DNA of 64,000 nt from Lachnospiraceae bacterium UBA7093. Lineage in GTDB: Bacteria; Bacillota; Clostridia; Lachnospirales; Lachnospiraceae. The DNA is taken from NCBI GenBank assembly GCA_002492465.1, contig DKYT01000022.1, positions 42,064 through 106,063 of the forward strand, in the 5' to 3' direction. The notes beneath the pieces are model-generated. The model was not told where the DNA came from. It was given only the letters and a program-made list of their open reading frames with translations, and ran no database searches. This document shows, piece after piece, positions 26,019 to 35,053 of the stretch. The translations under genes and the position numbers were made by a program. The stretch's first letter is position 1. Every line of letters starts with the position of its first letter.

Positions 26019-27344
26019 TCACTCTACGATCTTGGCATTGGGATAAATCCTCTCCATCCTCTCATCATCAAAACGCTGATCCAAAAATGCGTTTATTCCG
26101 CTCACTGCCTCTTCCGTTCCGCCGATTCTTTGTCTTTCCTCGTATCTTCCAAGCGTCATTGCCGAGATCAGGCAGTTGCATACCATAAACACCAGCATCA
26201 CCCAGCAGCACACTTTTCCCATCTTTACGGGACATTTTTCAATCCACCGGGAAAGCCGGGGATACAAAATCTTCATCCATACCACTGCCGCGATCCCCCA
26301 GAAGAAGCAGTAAAGCAAGTTGATTCTCCCTCCCAGATTAAACCTGAATCCGCTGTAATCCCAAAATACTGTGCCAAATGCCAGTTCCGTAAAAACGCTG
26401 CAAATATACTCGTATGCCCCTCCCAGCAATGTTCCCGCTATAAAAATGTAGGAATCACTTTTTTCCCTGAGCCTGTACAGGACGGCTGTCAGAAGGGCGC
26501 ACCCTAAGCCCCACACGATACTGAAAGGACCGTAAACCACACTGCTGCGGCTCATAAGGCGCCCGGTAGTAATCAGGCAGAAAACCGTCTCCGTAAGATC
26601 TCCCAGAAAAGCGCCAATAAAAAACAGGCTCACCAGTTTATAAAAGCTGCATCCTGCTGCAAATACCCTTTCTTTTTCCTTCTTCCTTCCCTGCTCCTTT
26701 AGCGCCTTTACCTCCAATGCCGGAAAGGCTTTGTCCATACGCCGGGTAATCCTTACCGTAATGGCATTCTCTAAGATCCTGGAAACCTGCACCATCCCTT
26801 CGGTCAATTGGGATATCTGCTCCATTCTCTTCTGCATTCCCAAAATTGCCAGCGCCGTTCCAAGGGCATCCAGCGCCAGAACCCCTCCAAGAATCCACAA
26901 AAGAATCTTTCCTGCCATCACCGGCAGGAGCCTTATCACAGACACCGCAATGGGATTGAAAAAATAAATCAAAAGAACCGCAAGCGTCCCCCATAAAAGG
27001 GAATACCGCAGGCATATATAGCCTTCAAAGTTAAACCGGATTTTCGAATAATCCCACCATTTTTTGTGAAACACCTTTTCCAGAAGGGCGCCTGTGGAAA
27101 ATTCAATGAAGGAAGCCAGAATAACGCCTCCCAAAAACAGGAAAAACAGATTTCCACGAAGCTCCGGAAGGAAAACGGCGAAGGCTGCCGCCCCGGTACC
27201 ATAGATGGGACAAAAGGGACTGCTCACAAACCCCCTGTTAATGAATTTCTTCCTATTAAAAGCGGCAGCGCATACCTCCGCCGCCCATCCTATAAAAGAA
27301 TAAATAAAAAAGAACCAACCTATTTCATAAAAAGAATATACCAT
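26019..27344 (-). CDS. CmpB-type putative ABC transporter permease, internally duplicated
   Basis: 441 aa, about ten membrane segments. Two copies of the same domain are visible: residues about 8-140 (IYSFIGWAAEV, then WWDYSKIRFNFEGYICLRYSLLWG) and about 245-385 (FIGAFLGDLTETVF, then FWDYSGFRFNLGGRINLLYCFFWG). The WDYS-RFN-G-I-L-Y-WG core is shared. A charged linker (about 180-235) joins them. The family is called a putative ABC permease, but no ATPase is near and the function is unknown. GAGGAG precedes the ATG. Confidence 0.83.
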   Translation of the reverse strand: MVYSFYEIGWFFFIYSFIGWAAEVCAAAFNRKKFINRGFVSSPFCPIYGTGAAAFAVFLPELRGNLFFLFLGGVILASFIEFSTGALLEKVFHKKWWDYSKIRFNFEGYICLRYSLLWGTLAVLLIYFFNPIAVSVIRLLPVMAGKILLWILGGVLALDALGTALAILGMQKRMEQISQLTEGMVQVSRILENAITVRITRRMDKAFPALEVKALKEQGRKKEKERVFAAGCSFYKLVSLFFIGAFLGDLTETVFCLITTGRLMSRSSVVYGPFSIVWGLGCALLTAVLYRLREKSDSYIFIAGTLLGGAYEYICSVFTELAFGTVFWDYSGFRFNLGGRINLLYCFFWGIAAVVWMKILYPRLSRWIEKCPVKMGKVCCWVMLVFMVCNCLISAMTLGRYEERQRIGGTEEAVSGINAFLDQRFDDERMERIYPNAKIVE

Positions 27345-27418
27345 GACAGCTGCACTCCTCTTTTGTAAAAATAAAAGCTACAACTATCATGGTATCACAG
27401 AAAATCCATATATCCAAC

Positions 27419-27904
27419 TTACATTTTTCTTTTATAGTAATTGTACGACCCAATGTAGGAAAGCCCAAACACATCCACCAGTAAAATCATCATCTTAACC
27501 AGAATGGGTTCAAAAATACCGCCGATCATGCCGCCCACCACCAGGGCAAGAACCAGGATTGCAAGGCTGCTTCGGCAGGCGCGGTTGCTGATTTCCCGGA
27601 TTCTCTCATCTGAATTCTCCAGACGATCCTGCTTCAGCTTGCCTTCGTTTCCCATCAAAATCATATTTCTAATCAGCAGGATCAAACCTGCAAGGGCAAT
27701 TCCCGCCCCAAATCCGCAGTATACGCCTATGCTATATTCCGGCAGCGCCGTTTTCCCAGCCTGTTCGGCATACAACGCTGAGCCTGCAATCAGCGCTCCT
27801 GCCAGCATCAGTATCACCATCCAGATATTTCTTCTTTTCAATACCGTCCTGTATTCCTCATTTGTAGCTGCCGTTGTTCCGCAAAAAATTCCTCTCACCT
27901 TCAT
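27419..27904 (-). CDS. Membrane protein of unknown function, coupled to an XRE regulator
   Basis: 161 aa. Four membrane helices in two pairs (about 29-45, 60-82, 112-128, 133-150) with a charged loop LKQDRLENSDERIREISNRA between the pairs. Its start overlaps the stop of the XRE regulator (ATGA). Such regulator-membrane pairs are common in Clostridia, and the loop resembles DUF2178-like proteins; no function is known. Confidence 0.78.
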   Translation of the reverse strand: MKVRGIFCGTTAATNEEYRTVLKRRNIWMVILMLAGALIAGSALYAEQAGKTALPEYSIGVYCGFGAGIALAGLILLIRNMILMGNEGKLKQDRLENSDERIREISNRACRSSLAILVLALVVGGMIGGIFEPILVKMMILLVDVFGLSYIGSYNYYKRKM

Positions 27905-28110
27905 AAGTTCTCATCCTCCCTGTCAAAAATAAACATTTCCTCAATTGCTACCTCGAAAAACTGTGCGATCTTGTGCGCCAGCACCAGAGACGCCTTGTAT
28001 TTCCCGTTTTCCAGGGAAATGATCGTCTGCCTGGTAACGTTCACCGCATCCGCAAGCTCTTCCTGGGTTACTTTCCGCTCTTTCCGGTATTCCATGATCT
28101 TTGTCTGCAT
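27901..28110 (-). CDS. XRE-family transcriptional regulator (short)
   Basis: 69 aa, a single helix-turn-helix: MEYRKERKVTQEELADAVNV, then TRQTIISLENGKYKASLVLA. AAGGAG lies 7 bp before the ATG at 28110 (an ATG one codon earlier is possible). It is followed by a coupled membrane protein gene. Three repeats of GTAAAG..(C/T)GCTT-type sequence cover its promoter, so it is probably autoregulated. Confidence 0.87.
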   Translation of the reverse strand: MQTKIMEYRKERKVTQEELADAVNVTRQTIISLENGKYKASLVLAHKIAQFFEVAIEEMFIFDREDENL

Positions 28111-28170
28111 CATCCTTCTCCTTTCCTCCTTCGATTTTATTTGACTGTCTGTCAGATCATTTAAAATGTT

Positions 28171-28230
28171 AAGCATGCTTTACACTTTGAAGTATAGTAC
28201 GCTTTACATTATTTGTCAAGCGTACTTTAC
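28171..28230 (-). promoter_or_regulatory. XRE promoter with three spaced operator repeats
   Basis: Minus-strand -35 TTGACA (28214-28219) and -10 TATACT (28191-28196), 17-bp spacer. Three related 13-16 bp sites (GTAAAGTACGCTTGAC, GTAAAGCGTACTATAC, GTAAAGCATGCTTAAC) are spaced about 22 bp, that is two helical turns, placing them on one DNA face upstream of, within and downstream of the promoter. Confidence 0.75.
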
Positions 28231-28312
28231 AATTTTTTATTTTTCTTTTGACAGTATGTCTTTTTAAAGTCGAAGCAGTCAAAACACTTCCCTTATTCTC
28301 TATATTTCGACC

Positions 28313-28344
28313 AACCGCCGCCACGCTTTGCGAACCAGTTTATT
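28313..28344 (-). repeat. Terminator-associated tag, copy 1
   Basis: On the minus strand AATAAACTGGTTCGCAAAGC followed by GTGGCGGCGG. It is one of four copies of the consensus AATAAGCCGGCTCGCAAAGC-GTGGCGGCGTT in this window (others at 40983, 52086 and 60696). It lies 7 bp beyond the terminator of the MFS gene. Confidence 0.8.
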
Positions 28345-28350
28345 GAGTAT

Positions 28351-28379
28351 AAAAGAACGCCTATCCTTCCGATAGACGT
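28351..28379 (-). terminator. Terminator after the MFS gene
   Basis: Minus-strand stem ACGTCTATC / GATAGGCGT (one G-U pair) followed by TCTTTTAT, about 30 bp after the stop. It ends the long ROK-to-MFS operon. Confidence 0.7.
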
Positions 28380-28406
28380 CCCTTCCCATTATCCTTATTC
28401 ACTCTG

Positions 28407-29609
28407 TCAACTATCTCTATATCTCATCATTAAGTAAATCATTAGAACAGAGGGCACAACAGCCATCTTCAGAATTCCCTCCAATCCCCATGCGGTATGA
28501 GATATGGCACTGCAGATGCTGTTTGCAATTACAGCTCCAAAAGTTCCGCTCCATCCAATTAACGAAACGCCCTCTGAAACATTTTTTTCCTCCAAATAAT
28601 GCATTGGATATGTATATGGAGCAATCTGGCTTATTGCAGTGGCTACTCCGGCAATCATATAACCAATCATAAGAATGCAATAGCTTCCATACTTTCCTGT
28701 TTGGATCGGATTACATATCCACCAGCTTCCAAAGCCTAATCCTGCAAAAACAACCCATACCACCGTCACTTTTTTATATTTTCTTGTTCTGGCTACCATA
28801 ACGCCAACCCACGATGTTACAATAATTGCAATTATAATTCCGGGAGTCGTAATCAGGCTGCTCATAAAAACACTTACATGAAGTTCTGACTGGGCGTATG
28901 CAGTCAGGTAGTTTCCTGTGGCATTTGCAATATTATACAGGAATGTCAGCAATAGCATGTACACAAAATGTCTCTTTTGAAACAGTCCCCTCCATCTTGC
29001 TATAACGCTTTTTCGCATTTTAGGTTCTTCCCTATTTGAACGGACAATAGCCTTTTCATCTTGAGGCAATATCACAAAAGCTAAAATAAGCCCAAACATC
29101 ATGACAGGAAGAAAAATATAAAACTCCAAACGCCAGTTTACCCCACATATAAGCCCCGCCACAGGTCCTCCCACCGCCATTGCCACCGTTGAGATTGTCT
29201 GAAGATAACCGGAATACTTCGGAGCCTTGTCTAAGGGAAAAATACTTGTCATTAAAACCAGCGCATTCGTTATAAAAAGTCCCCATGCCGCTCCTGTAAA
29301 CATCCTCATAATCACAAATACCCAGAAATGATCCGCCAGTACCCCTACCGCATAAAATCCGATGTATGCCAATACAGAAAAGCAGTACAGCTTTTTTCTC
29401 CCCATATATTCGCTTAAAACCCCTGAGAACGGAATGGAAATACATCTGGCTGCCGTTTCCAACGTAATGAGTACAGAAAAATTTTCAGCATAACCATATT
29501 GAACCGCCGCCTCATATCCATATACGCCAACGCCGCACATAATCAGCATCGTAACAAACTGATTCATTCCAATCCCAATAAAACACAACCTCTGCTTCTT
29601 CCCTGTCAT
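28407..29609 (-). CDS. MFS transporter
   Basis: 400 aa, about 12 membrane helices. The loop between helices 2 and 3 shows the MFS signature SGVLSEYMGRKKLY. A charged central loop (about 190-210, EKAIVRSNREEPKMRK) divides the halves. Its ATG overlaps the stop of the ribose-type permease (ATGA). Last gene of the beta-glucoside operon. It could export an aglycone or import a second sugar; the direction cannot be read from the sequence. Confidence 0.87.
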   Translation of the reverse strand: MTGKKQRLCFIGIGMNQFVTMLIMCGVGVYGYEAAVQYGYAENFSVLITLETAARCISIPFSGVLSEYMGRKKLYCFSVLAYIGFYAVGVLADHFWVFVIMRMFTGAAWGLFITNALVLMTSIFPLDKAPKYSGYLQTISTVAMAVGGPVAGLICGVNWRLEFYIFLPVMMFGLILAFVILPQDEKAIVRSNREEPKMRKSVIARWRGLFQKRHFVYMLLLTFLYNIANATGNYLTAYAQSELHVSVFMSSLITTPGIIIAIIVTSWVGVMVARTRKYKKVTVVWVVFAGLGFGSWWICNPIQTGKYGSYCILMIGYMIAGVATAISQIAPYTYPMHYLEEKNVSEGVSLIGWSGTFGAVIANSICSAISHTAWGLEGILKMAVVPSVLMIYLMMRYRDS

Positions 29610-30565
29610 ACCTTTGACACTTTCCTTTTGATGAATGCAAATCGATCCTGGTTATTGGAAATAAATATAAATATGAGAATAAAGAAAGCCGTCACAACCG
29701 AGTTGTAATCTGTGGGGAATCCAAATACCAGCAATGCCAGCTTTAGGATCTGCATGGTAAACGCCTCAAAGAAAATACTAATCACCTGATTTCGTCCAAA
29801 GCAAAGCGAAAATCCAATAAAACAGCACATCATGGCGTCAAAGCAGGTTGCCATCGTACCCATAGCGCTGACCGGGCGAATCACTCCAACAGAGCCAAGG
29901 TTAACCGCTCCATAAATACCTGCAAATAAACCCACAAACGTTAAGCATAACGCTTTCACAAAAGGCACTTTAATTCCACTGCTTTCAGCAATTGCCATAT
30001 TACTGCCTACCGCCCTCACATTATATCCAAATTTTGTCCGGTAAAAAATAAAATGTGCCAAAAGCCCCACTGCGACTGCAAAGAAAATCCCCCAGGACAT
30101 ATTTCCGAAAACCACCCATTTCGTAGAAGAAATATTAATTCCTTTTCCTTCAAATACAATACTCCCAAAGCTTTCATATACAAACATAATTCCCAATGAA
30201 GCGATAATCGTAGGGACGCCTGTAAAGTAATAAAGAAGCCCTACCAGCCCTCCAAGCACTATTCCCACGGCAATACAGCATATAATCACGCCTGGTATTC
30301 CCAGCCCAAGGCGATAGGCAATATTGCCCCCAATAATTGCAGCCAGGAGCGCTTCCGATCCACAGGCGAAATCCCAATTTCCGCATCTCATATTCAGCAA
30401 CATCCCCCAGCCAAGAATCGACGGAAGAACTGCCTGCTGCAACAGAGATAATAAATTCTTAAAGGTAACATTTGGAGATATCAGCATTAATACTAAAAAT
30501 AACACTACAGGAATCCCAATCATGCCCAAGTAATCATGAGCGATTTTTTTTGTTTCTTTTTTCAT
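29606..30565 (-). CDS. Ribose-type sugar ABC transporter permease (second subunit)
   Basis: 319 aa, about ten hydrophobic segments; RbsC/BPD-transp-2 family. Motifs include GNWDFACGSEALLAAIIGG (usually DLSVG) and RAVGSNMAIAESSGI (the G.N..AA..SGI motif). I chose the ATG at 30565 with GGAGGG 4 bp upstream. The preceding permease ends at 30577. Confidence 0.88.
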   Translation of the reverse strand: MKKETKKIAHDYLGMIGIPVVLFLVLMLISPNVTFKNLLSLLQQAVLPSILGWGMLLNMRCGNWDFACGSEALLAAIIGGNIAYRLGLGIPGVIICCIAVGIVLGGLVGLLYYFTGVPTIIASLGIMFVYESFGSIVFEGKGINISSTKWVVFGNMSWGIFFAVAVGLLAHFIFYRTKFGYNVRAVGSNMAIAESSGIKVPFVKALCLTFVGLFAGIYGAVNLGSVGVIRPVSAMGTMATCFDAMMCCFIGFSLCFGRNQVISIFFEAFTMQILKLALLVFGFPTDYNSVVTAFFILIFIFISNNQDRFAFIKRKVSKV

Positions 30566-30576
30566 ATATCCCTCCA

Positions 30577-31530
30577 TCATGCAGTCAATGTCATATGCTT
30601 GCGATCAACTGTTAAAATTACAATGATAAGGAATACAATCCCTTTAATTACGTTGATCCAATCTGCATTCATCTGCCAGATAATAAGCCCATTTTGAAGA
30701 ACTGTAAAAATGAGCGCCCCCACAATTGCAGCGCCGATCTTTGATTTAGATCCTCCAGCCAGCGGCATTCCTCCGATTACTACTGCAATCAACGTATTTG
30801 TCTCAACGCCGTTACCTGTTGTATTTGTAATAGCCCCGGCACGAATCAGCGTCAAAAATGTCGCAATGCCAATTGTGACGCCATTGATCATAAAAGCTAT
30901 CAACTTATACCGATTTACATTGATACCGCTCATTTCGGCAGTTATCGGATTTACCCCTATTAACTTGTTATACTTTCCGATTCTTGTATACTTCATCACA
31001 AAAATTGCTATAATGGAAACTACCAAAAGAACGCCTATGTAGAAACCAACCGTATTTAAGCTTTTATAAATTCCCGGCGTTCTCATCTTATGATCTACGC
31101 TGATAACAGAAATCCCACGTCCAAGACTCATCATGGCAAATCCCGCAAGAAATGCCGGTATCCTTCCATAAACATGAATACATCCGGTCAAAAATCCAAT
31201 CAACATTCCTACAATGATACATCCCGGAATCAAAAATATAAAACTTATTTTTTCACACATTAAATAAGTGATAACGCCGCATAAAGCCATTGCTCCCCCA
31301 CAGGACAAATCCAAGTTATTATGCGACATGATAAAGCACACCCCAATACCCGTAACCATAATAATACATGCCTGATTGACAATATTGGAAAGGTTAAAGG
31401 GTGACAGGAATTTATCTCCCGCCGTAACTGAAAACAACAAAAACAGGCACATCAGCCCTATGACAGGAAACAGTCCGGCTATTCTCTCCTTATTATCCTG
31501 ATACCATCGGTTCATTTTTTCTTTTCTCAC
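30577..31530 (-). CDS. Ribose-type sugar ABC transporter permease (first subunit)
   Basis: 317 aa, RbsC-like. SHNNLDLSCGGAMALCGVIT corresponds to the DLSVG motif, and IGVNPITAEMSGINVNRYK to the conserved EAA-like loop; GGMPLAGGSKSKIGAA is the typical later glycine motif. The start is GTG with AAGGGG upstream, and an ATG five codons on is an alternative. It lies 14 bp after the ATPase gene. It pairs with the next permease to make the importer channel. Confidence 0.9.
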   Translation of the reverse strand: MRKEKMNRWYQDNKERIAGLFPVIGLMCLFLLFSVTAGDKFLSPFNLSNIVNQACIIMVTGIGVCFIMSHNNLDLSCGGAMALCGVITYLMCEKISFIFLIPGCIIVGMLIGFLTGCIHVYGRIPAFLAGFAMMSLGRGISVISVDHKMRTPGIYKSLNTVGFYIGVLLVVSIIAIFVMKYTRIGKYNKLIGVNPITAEMSGINVNRYKLIAFMINGVTIGIATFLTLIRAGAITNTTGNGVETNTLIAVVIGGMPLAGGSKSKIGAAIVGALIFTVLQNGLIIWQMNADWINVIKGIVFLIIVILTVDRKHMTLTA

Positions 31531-31543
31531 AATAACCCCTTTC

Positions 31544-33049
31544 TCAAATGATACAGCCTACCAGATCATTTTCCGTCACCCTCTGGCTTCTAAGAAAAGT
31601 ACCTGTAACCTTACCATTCTTTAATACGATTATTCTATCTGACATACCAATTAATTCCGGCATTTCTTCCGAAACCATGATAATTGATTTCCCTTCTGAT
31701 GTAAGCTTTTCCATCAAATTATAAATTGCTTTTTTAACCCCTACATCAATGCCTCTTGTAGGACAATCCATAATCAGAATCTCTGAATTATTTGCCAGCC
31801 ACTTGCCTACAACCACCTTTTGTTTATTTCCACCTGACAGCTCACTCACAAATTGTTTTTCATTATTACATTTAACAGAAAGATTTTTCACATATTCCTG
31901 AGCAAGCTTTTCTTCTTTTTGGGGACTGATATATATTCCCGTTTTTACCTGTTCAATTGCTGTAACAGTAATATTGTCCCGAATACTCGCCCCGGTAAAA
32001 AGTGACTCTGCGTCCCTGTCCTTCGGCAGATAAGCCACTTTATTACTGATTGCGTCACTGCAGCTGCATATCCTTTTGCCCATTCCATCATGAAAAACCT
32101 CTACTGTTCCGCTATCTGGACAAATGGCTCCAAACATCACTTTACAAAGCTCATGCATACCGCACTCTGTTAATCCTCCAAGCCCTAAAATTTCTCCTCG
32201 GCGAAGCTCTATACTGACATTTCTAAGCTTATTGGCAAGATTAATATTTTCCGCTTTTAATACAATCTCACATTCGCCCTGGATGTTTCTATCGTTCATA
32301 TAATAATGTCCATCCAGCTCTCGTCCGATCATCAGCGTCCGCAGGTAATCCGGATTCATTTCATTTTTGTTTACTGTTTTAATAAATTTGCCATCTCTTA
32401 AAACAGTTGCAGTATCACATATTTTTACAATTTCCTCTAAATCATGAGAAATGAAAATAACCGTTCTATTTTCTCTCTTCATTTTCTCAATTAATTTATA
32501 AATAATATTTCTTCCTTCCAAAGAAAGTGCCGTTGTTGTTTCATCAACAATCAACAGATCGGGATCATCTAATAGCGCTCTTGCAACTTCTATCAGTTTT
32601 CTTTCCTCAAAAGACAAAGAATCCACTATCCTTTCAGGAGCAATCGATTCCGCTCCAATGGACACAAGCATTTCTCCTGCCTTTTGATTCATCTTCCGTC
32701 TGGAAATCCCCCACCGCCCGCTGCACTTGTTCTCTGTCCCAAGGAAAATATTCTCTGCAACACTCAGTCCATCCAGCGTACCCTTCTCCTGAAGTAAAAC
32801 CGCAATTCCATGCTCTTTCGCATCAACAATTCCTTTAGATGAGAATTCCTTCCCTTTATAAATGATTGTTCCGCTATCCGCCTGCTGTGCTCCTGTAATC
32901 AAAGAAGATAACGTTGATTTTCCTGATCCGTTTTCCCCAATCAATGCGCGGATCTCACCCTTATTTATCTCAAAAGACACTTCTGACACTGCCTTTACAC
33001 TGCCAAATGTTTTCACCATATTTTTCAGTGTAATCATCTTTTCACTCAT
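31544..33049 (-). CDS. Sugar ABC transporter ATP-binding protein, duplicated ATPase
   Basis: 501 aa, RbsA/MglA type with two ATPase halves. The first has Walker A GENGSGKST, LSFEERKLIEVARAL and VDETTTALS. The second has a degenerate Walker A region (GLGGLTECGMHELCKVMFG), an intact signature LSGGNKQKVV and MDCPTRGIDVG. The ATG at 33049 has AAAGGAG upstream. It follows the lipoprotein gene across a strong intercistronic hairpin. Confidence 0.92.
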   Translation of the reverse strand: MSEKMITLKNMVKTFGSVKAVSEVSFEINKGEIRALIGENGSGKSTLSSLITGAQQADSGTIIYKGKEFSSKGIVDAKEHGIAVLLQEKGTLDGLSVAENIFLGTENKCSGRWGISRRKMNQKAGEMLVSIGAESIAPERIVDSLSFEERKLIEVARALLDDPDLLIVDETTTALSLEGRNIIYKLIEKMKRENRTVIFISHDLEEIVKICDTATVLRDGKFIKTVNKNEMNPDYLRTLMIGRELDGHYYMNDRNIQGECEIVLKAENINLANKLRNVSIELRRGEILGLGGLTECGMHELCKVMFGAICPDSGTVEVFHDGMGKRICSCSDAISNKVAYLPKDRDAESLFTGASIRDNITVTAIEQVKTGIYISPQKEEKLAQEYVKNLSVKCNNEKQFVSELSGGNKQKVVVGKWLANNSEILIMDCPTRGIDVGVKKAIYNLMEKLTSEGKSIIMVSEEMPELIGMSDRIIVLKNGKVTGTFLRSQRVTENDLVGCII

Positions 33050-33070
33050 GTTACCGGCTCCTTTTATTCT

Positions 33071-33113
33071 GAAGGCGCCGCAAATCCAACTAACACCGTC
33101 CGCCGGCGCCTTC
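33071..33113 (-). promoter_or_regulatory. Intercistronic hairpin between lipoprotein and ATPase genes
   Basis: GAAGGCGCCG (33071-33080) pairs perfectly with CGGCGCCTTC (33104-33113). There is no T-tract. Such hairpins after binding-protein genes usually stabilise the upstream mRNA so that the lipoprotein is made in excess over the membrane subunits. Confidence 0.7.
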
Positions 33114-33135
33114 CACTGCATAAGTTACTACAAAA

Positions 33136-34344
33136 TTAATGTTCGTTTTCCTGTAACCACTCTAAACTATATAAATCCATTAAATCTTCATAATCCTTCA
33201 ATGTGACATTTGGGTTAAACCGAACTGCAAGGTTTTTAATCTGTTCGTCTGTATAAATCTGATACTCCGTATTCCCTACATACTTTTCGAATAATTTACA
33301 TTCTTCCGAACTGGTCACCAGAAGAAAATTCTGATACAATTCTGTCACATCCTCAGAAAGTCTATTCCCATCTACCGCATTATAAAGAACCATAAAAGAA
33401 AACAAGGCATCCGGATTCACCCCGCCAGCTGCGCAAACCAGAATTTCATTGTCAAAAGCATCTGACATTCCGTCAAATACATCGAAGGATGCCAGCTTTA
33501 CAGAACCTGGATCTGACAGGCTGCCTAACAAATTTGCTGCGCCTTCCCCAAGTCCAATAGAAGCGCTTGTCAGATAAATTGCCTGAACATCAGGATAGCT
33601 GTCCAACGTATTTTGGATATACGTATTGTTTCCGTTTACATCCCCTGAAGAAGTCACAGGAAATTCCGCATCAATTGTGATCCCATATTCTTCCGCCCCC
33701 TCATACATACCATCGTTTCGGACAGAAAGCGGGTTCCCGGAAGCCATAACCTGCACTCCCATATGGGTAACGCCTGCATCCGCCAGCTCTTTTACCATGG
33801 CTTTTGCAACTGCCGCATCATCTTCGCGCACAAATCCAAGAAAATAAGGGTTTTGATACACATCGTTTCTAATGGTTTCATCTGTAATATCCCTGAACAT
33901 CAGGCTAAAATAAACGTTAGCCTGCTCGCAGATATCAGACATTTGAGCCACTGTATCGTCCGACATTGGCAGACAAATAATTCCTTCGCATCCTGCTGCG
34001 ATCAGATTCTGAGTAGAAGAAATTTGGGCATCCACATCAAATGCTCCAATATCCCACACCAGCTCTACATTTTTCAAAACTTCCGCCGCATGATTTAAAT
34101 AAGAATAAATCGCTGCTCCCATATTGTCGTCTCTTCCATATAGAATAACTCCTATTTTATGCACTTCCCCAACCGTCTCACCTGAAGCTTCCGCTTCTTC
34201 TTCTGTTTTCCTCTCTGTAGTCTCCGCCGCCTTTTCACTCTGCCCCGGATCTGCTGCTTTGTCTGATGAACAGCCCGTAAAAATTCCAAGGCTTACTGTC
34301 ACCAATGCTGTACAAAGGACCTTCTTTACTAATTTTGCTGTCAT
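33136..34344 (-). CDS. Sugar-binding lipoprotein of the ribose-type importer
   Basis: 402 aa. The signal peptide ends in lipobox FTGC (Cys 25), then an acidic Glu/Thr linker (about 26-60) and a periplasmic-binding-protein-I fold (HKIGVILYGRDDNMGAAIYS, then GCEGIICLPMSDDTV). AAGGAGG precedes the ATG at 34344. It is larger than typical RbsB (about 300 aa). It should capture the sugar or glycoside for the importer encoded downstream. Confidence 0.9.
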   Translation of the reverse strand: MTAKLVKKVLCTALVTVSLGIFTGCSSDKAADPGQSEKAAETTERKTEEEAEASGETVGEVHKIGVILYGRDDNMGAAIYSYLNHAAEVLKNVELVWDIGAFDVDAQISSTQNLIAAGCEGIICLPMSDDTVAQMSDICEQANVYFSLMFRDITDETIRNDVYQNPYFLGFVREDDAAVAKAMVKELADAGVTHMGVQVMASGNPLSVRNDGMYEGAEEYGITIDAEFPVTSSGDVNGNNTYIQNTLDSYPDVQAIYLTSASIGLGEGAANLLGSLSDPGSVKLASFDVFDGMSDAFDNEILVCAAGGVNPDALFSFMVLYNAVDGNRLSEDVTELYQNFLLVTSSEECKLFEKYVGNTEYQIYTDEQIKNLAVRFNPNVTLKDYEDLMDLYSLEWLQENEH

Positions 34345-34369
34345 AAAATTCTTCCTCCTTGATTCAAAT

Positions 34370-35053
34370 TCATTTCTTTTCCGGTCTTCTTGATAAATAC
34401 TGTGTTTCTGGTCTTGTCCAATCCACATCATCCGGCGTCTGCCAGATATACATCACATTTCCCTCCGAATCTTCAATGATTGCATACTGATTTTCTTCCT
34501 CAAAAAATCTCTCTTTTAATACCTTACCGCCAAACTCCACCGTTTTCACCAGCGTTTCCTCTATATTATCTACTTCAACAATAAAGGTGGGAAGCTTTTC
34601 TGTTTCAAATTTTTCTCTGGGCTTTAAATATCCGTAGATAAACGACGGCACACTGGGCTCCCAGTTGTCATTCCCCGGACCTGTGGCACAAAATAAAAGG
34701 GGTCTTTGGGCATCAGAATGCTTTGTGGGAATGATATCCCAATCCATAGATTTTTCAAAAAAATCTTTTGTCTCTTCCAGATCGTCATAAGGAAATACAA
34801 ATCTTCTGACTCTTCCATGCATACTGTGAGGCGGAAAATCTTTCGGCGCATGATAACTAATGTCATATGGATCCCGATCCGGATCCGGCAGCGGCGGATC
34901 TACATGTATTCGTCTTAAACGAATATCTCCCCTCCAGGGCTCCTCCAGAAAATATTCTTTTGTAGAATTACAGGATGGGCAATGCTCCGGGCATTCTGAT
35001 TCTTCCACTGCAAATGGAAATCCGCAGACAAAACAAGTATATATTTTTTTCAT
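34370..35053 (-). CDS. Zinc-ribbon (rubredoxin-like) - VOC fusion protein
   Basis: 227 aa. The first 30 residues form a metal knuckle, C7-x2-C10 and C25-x2-C28 (CFVCGFPF, then CPEHCPSCNS), as in rubredoxin/rubrerythrin ribbons. From about 75 a VOC (glyoxalase/dioxygenase-fold) domain follows (RVRRFVFPYDDLEETKDFFE, then YAIIEDSEGNVMYIWQTPDD). The start overlaps the stop of the other VOC gene (ATGA). Both carry an H-G-R motif (MHGRVRRF, LHGRMRIL). Whether the ribbon binds iron or zinc, and the VOC reaction, are unknown. Confidence 0.82.
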   Translation of the reverse strand: MKKIYTCFVCGFPFAVEESECPEHCPSCNSTKEYFLEEPWRGDIRLRRIHVDPPLPDPDRDPYDISYHAPKDFPPHSMHGRVRRFVFPYDDLEETKDFFEKSMDWDIIPTKHSDAQRPLLFCATGPGNDNWEPSVPSFIYGYLKPREKFETEKLPTFIVEVDNIEETLVKTVEFGGKVLKERFFEEENQYAIIEDSEGNVMYIWQTPDDVDWTRPETQYLSRRPEKK

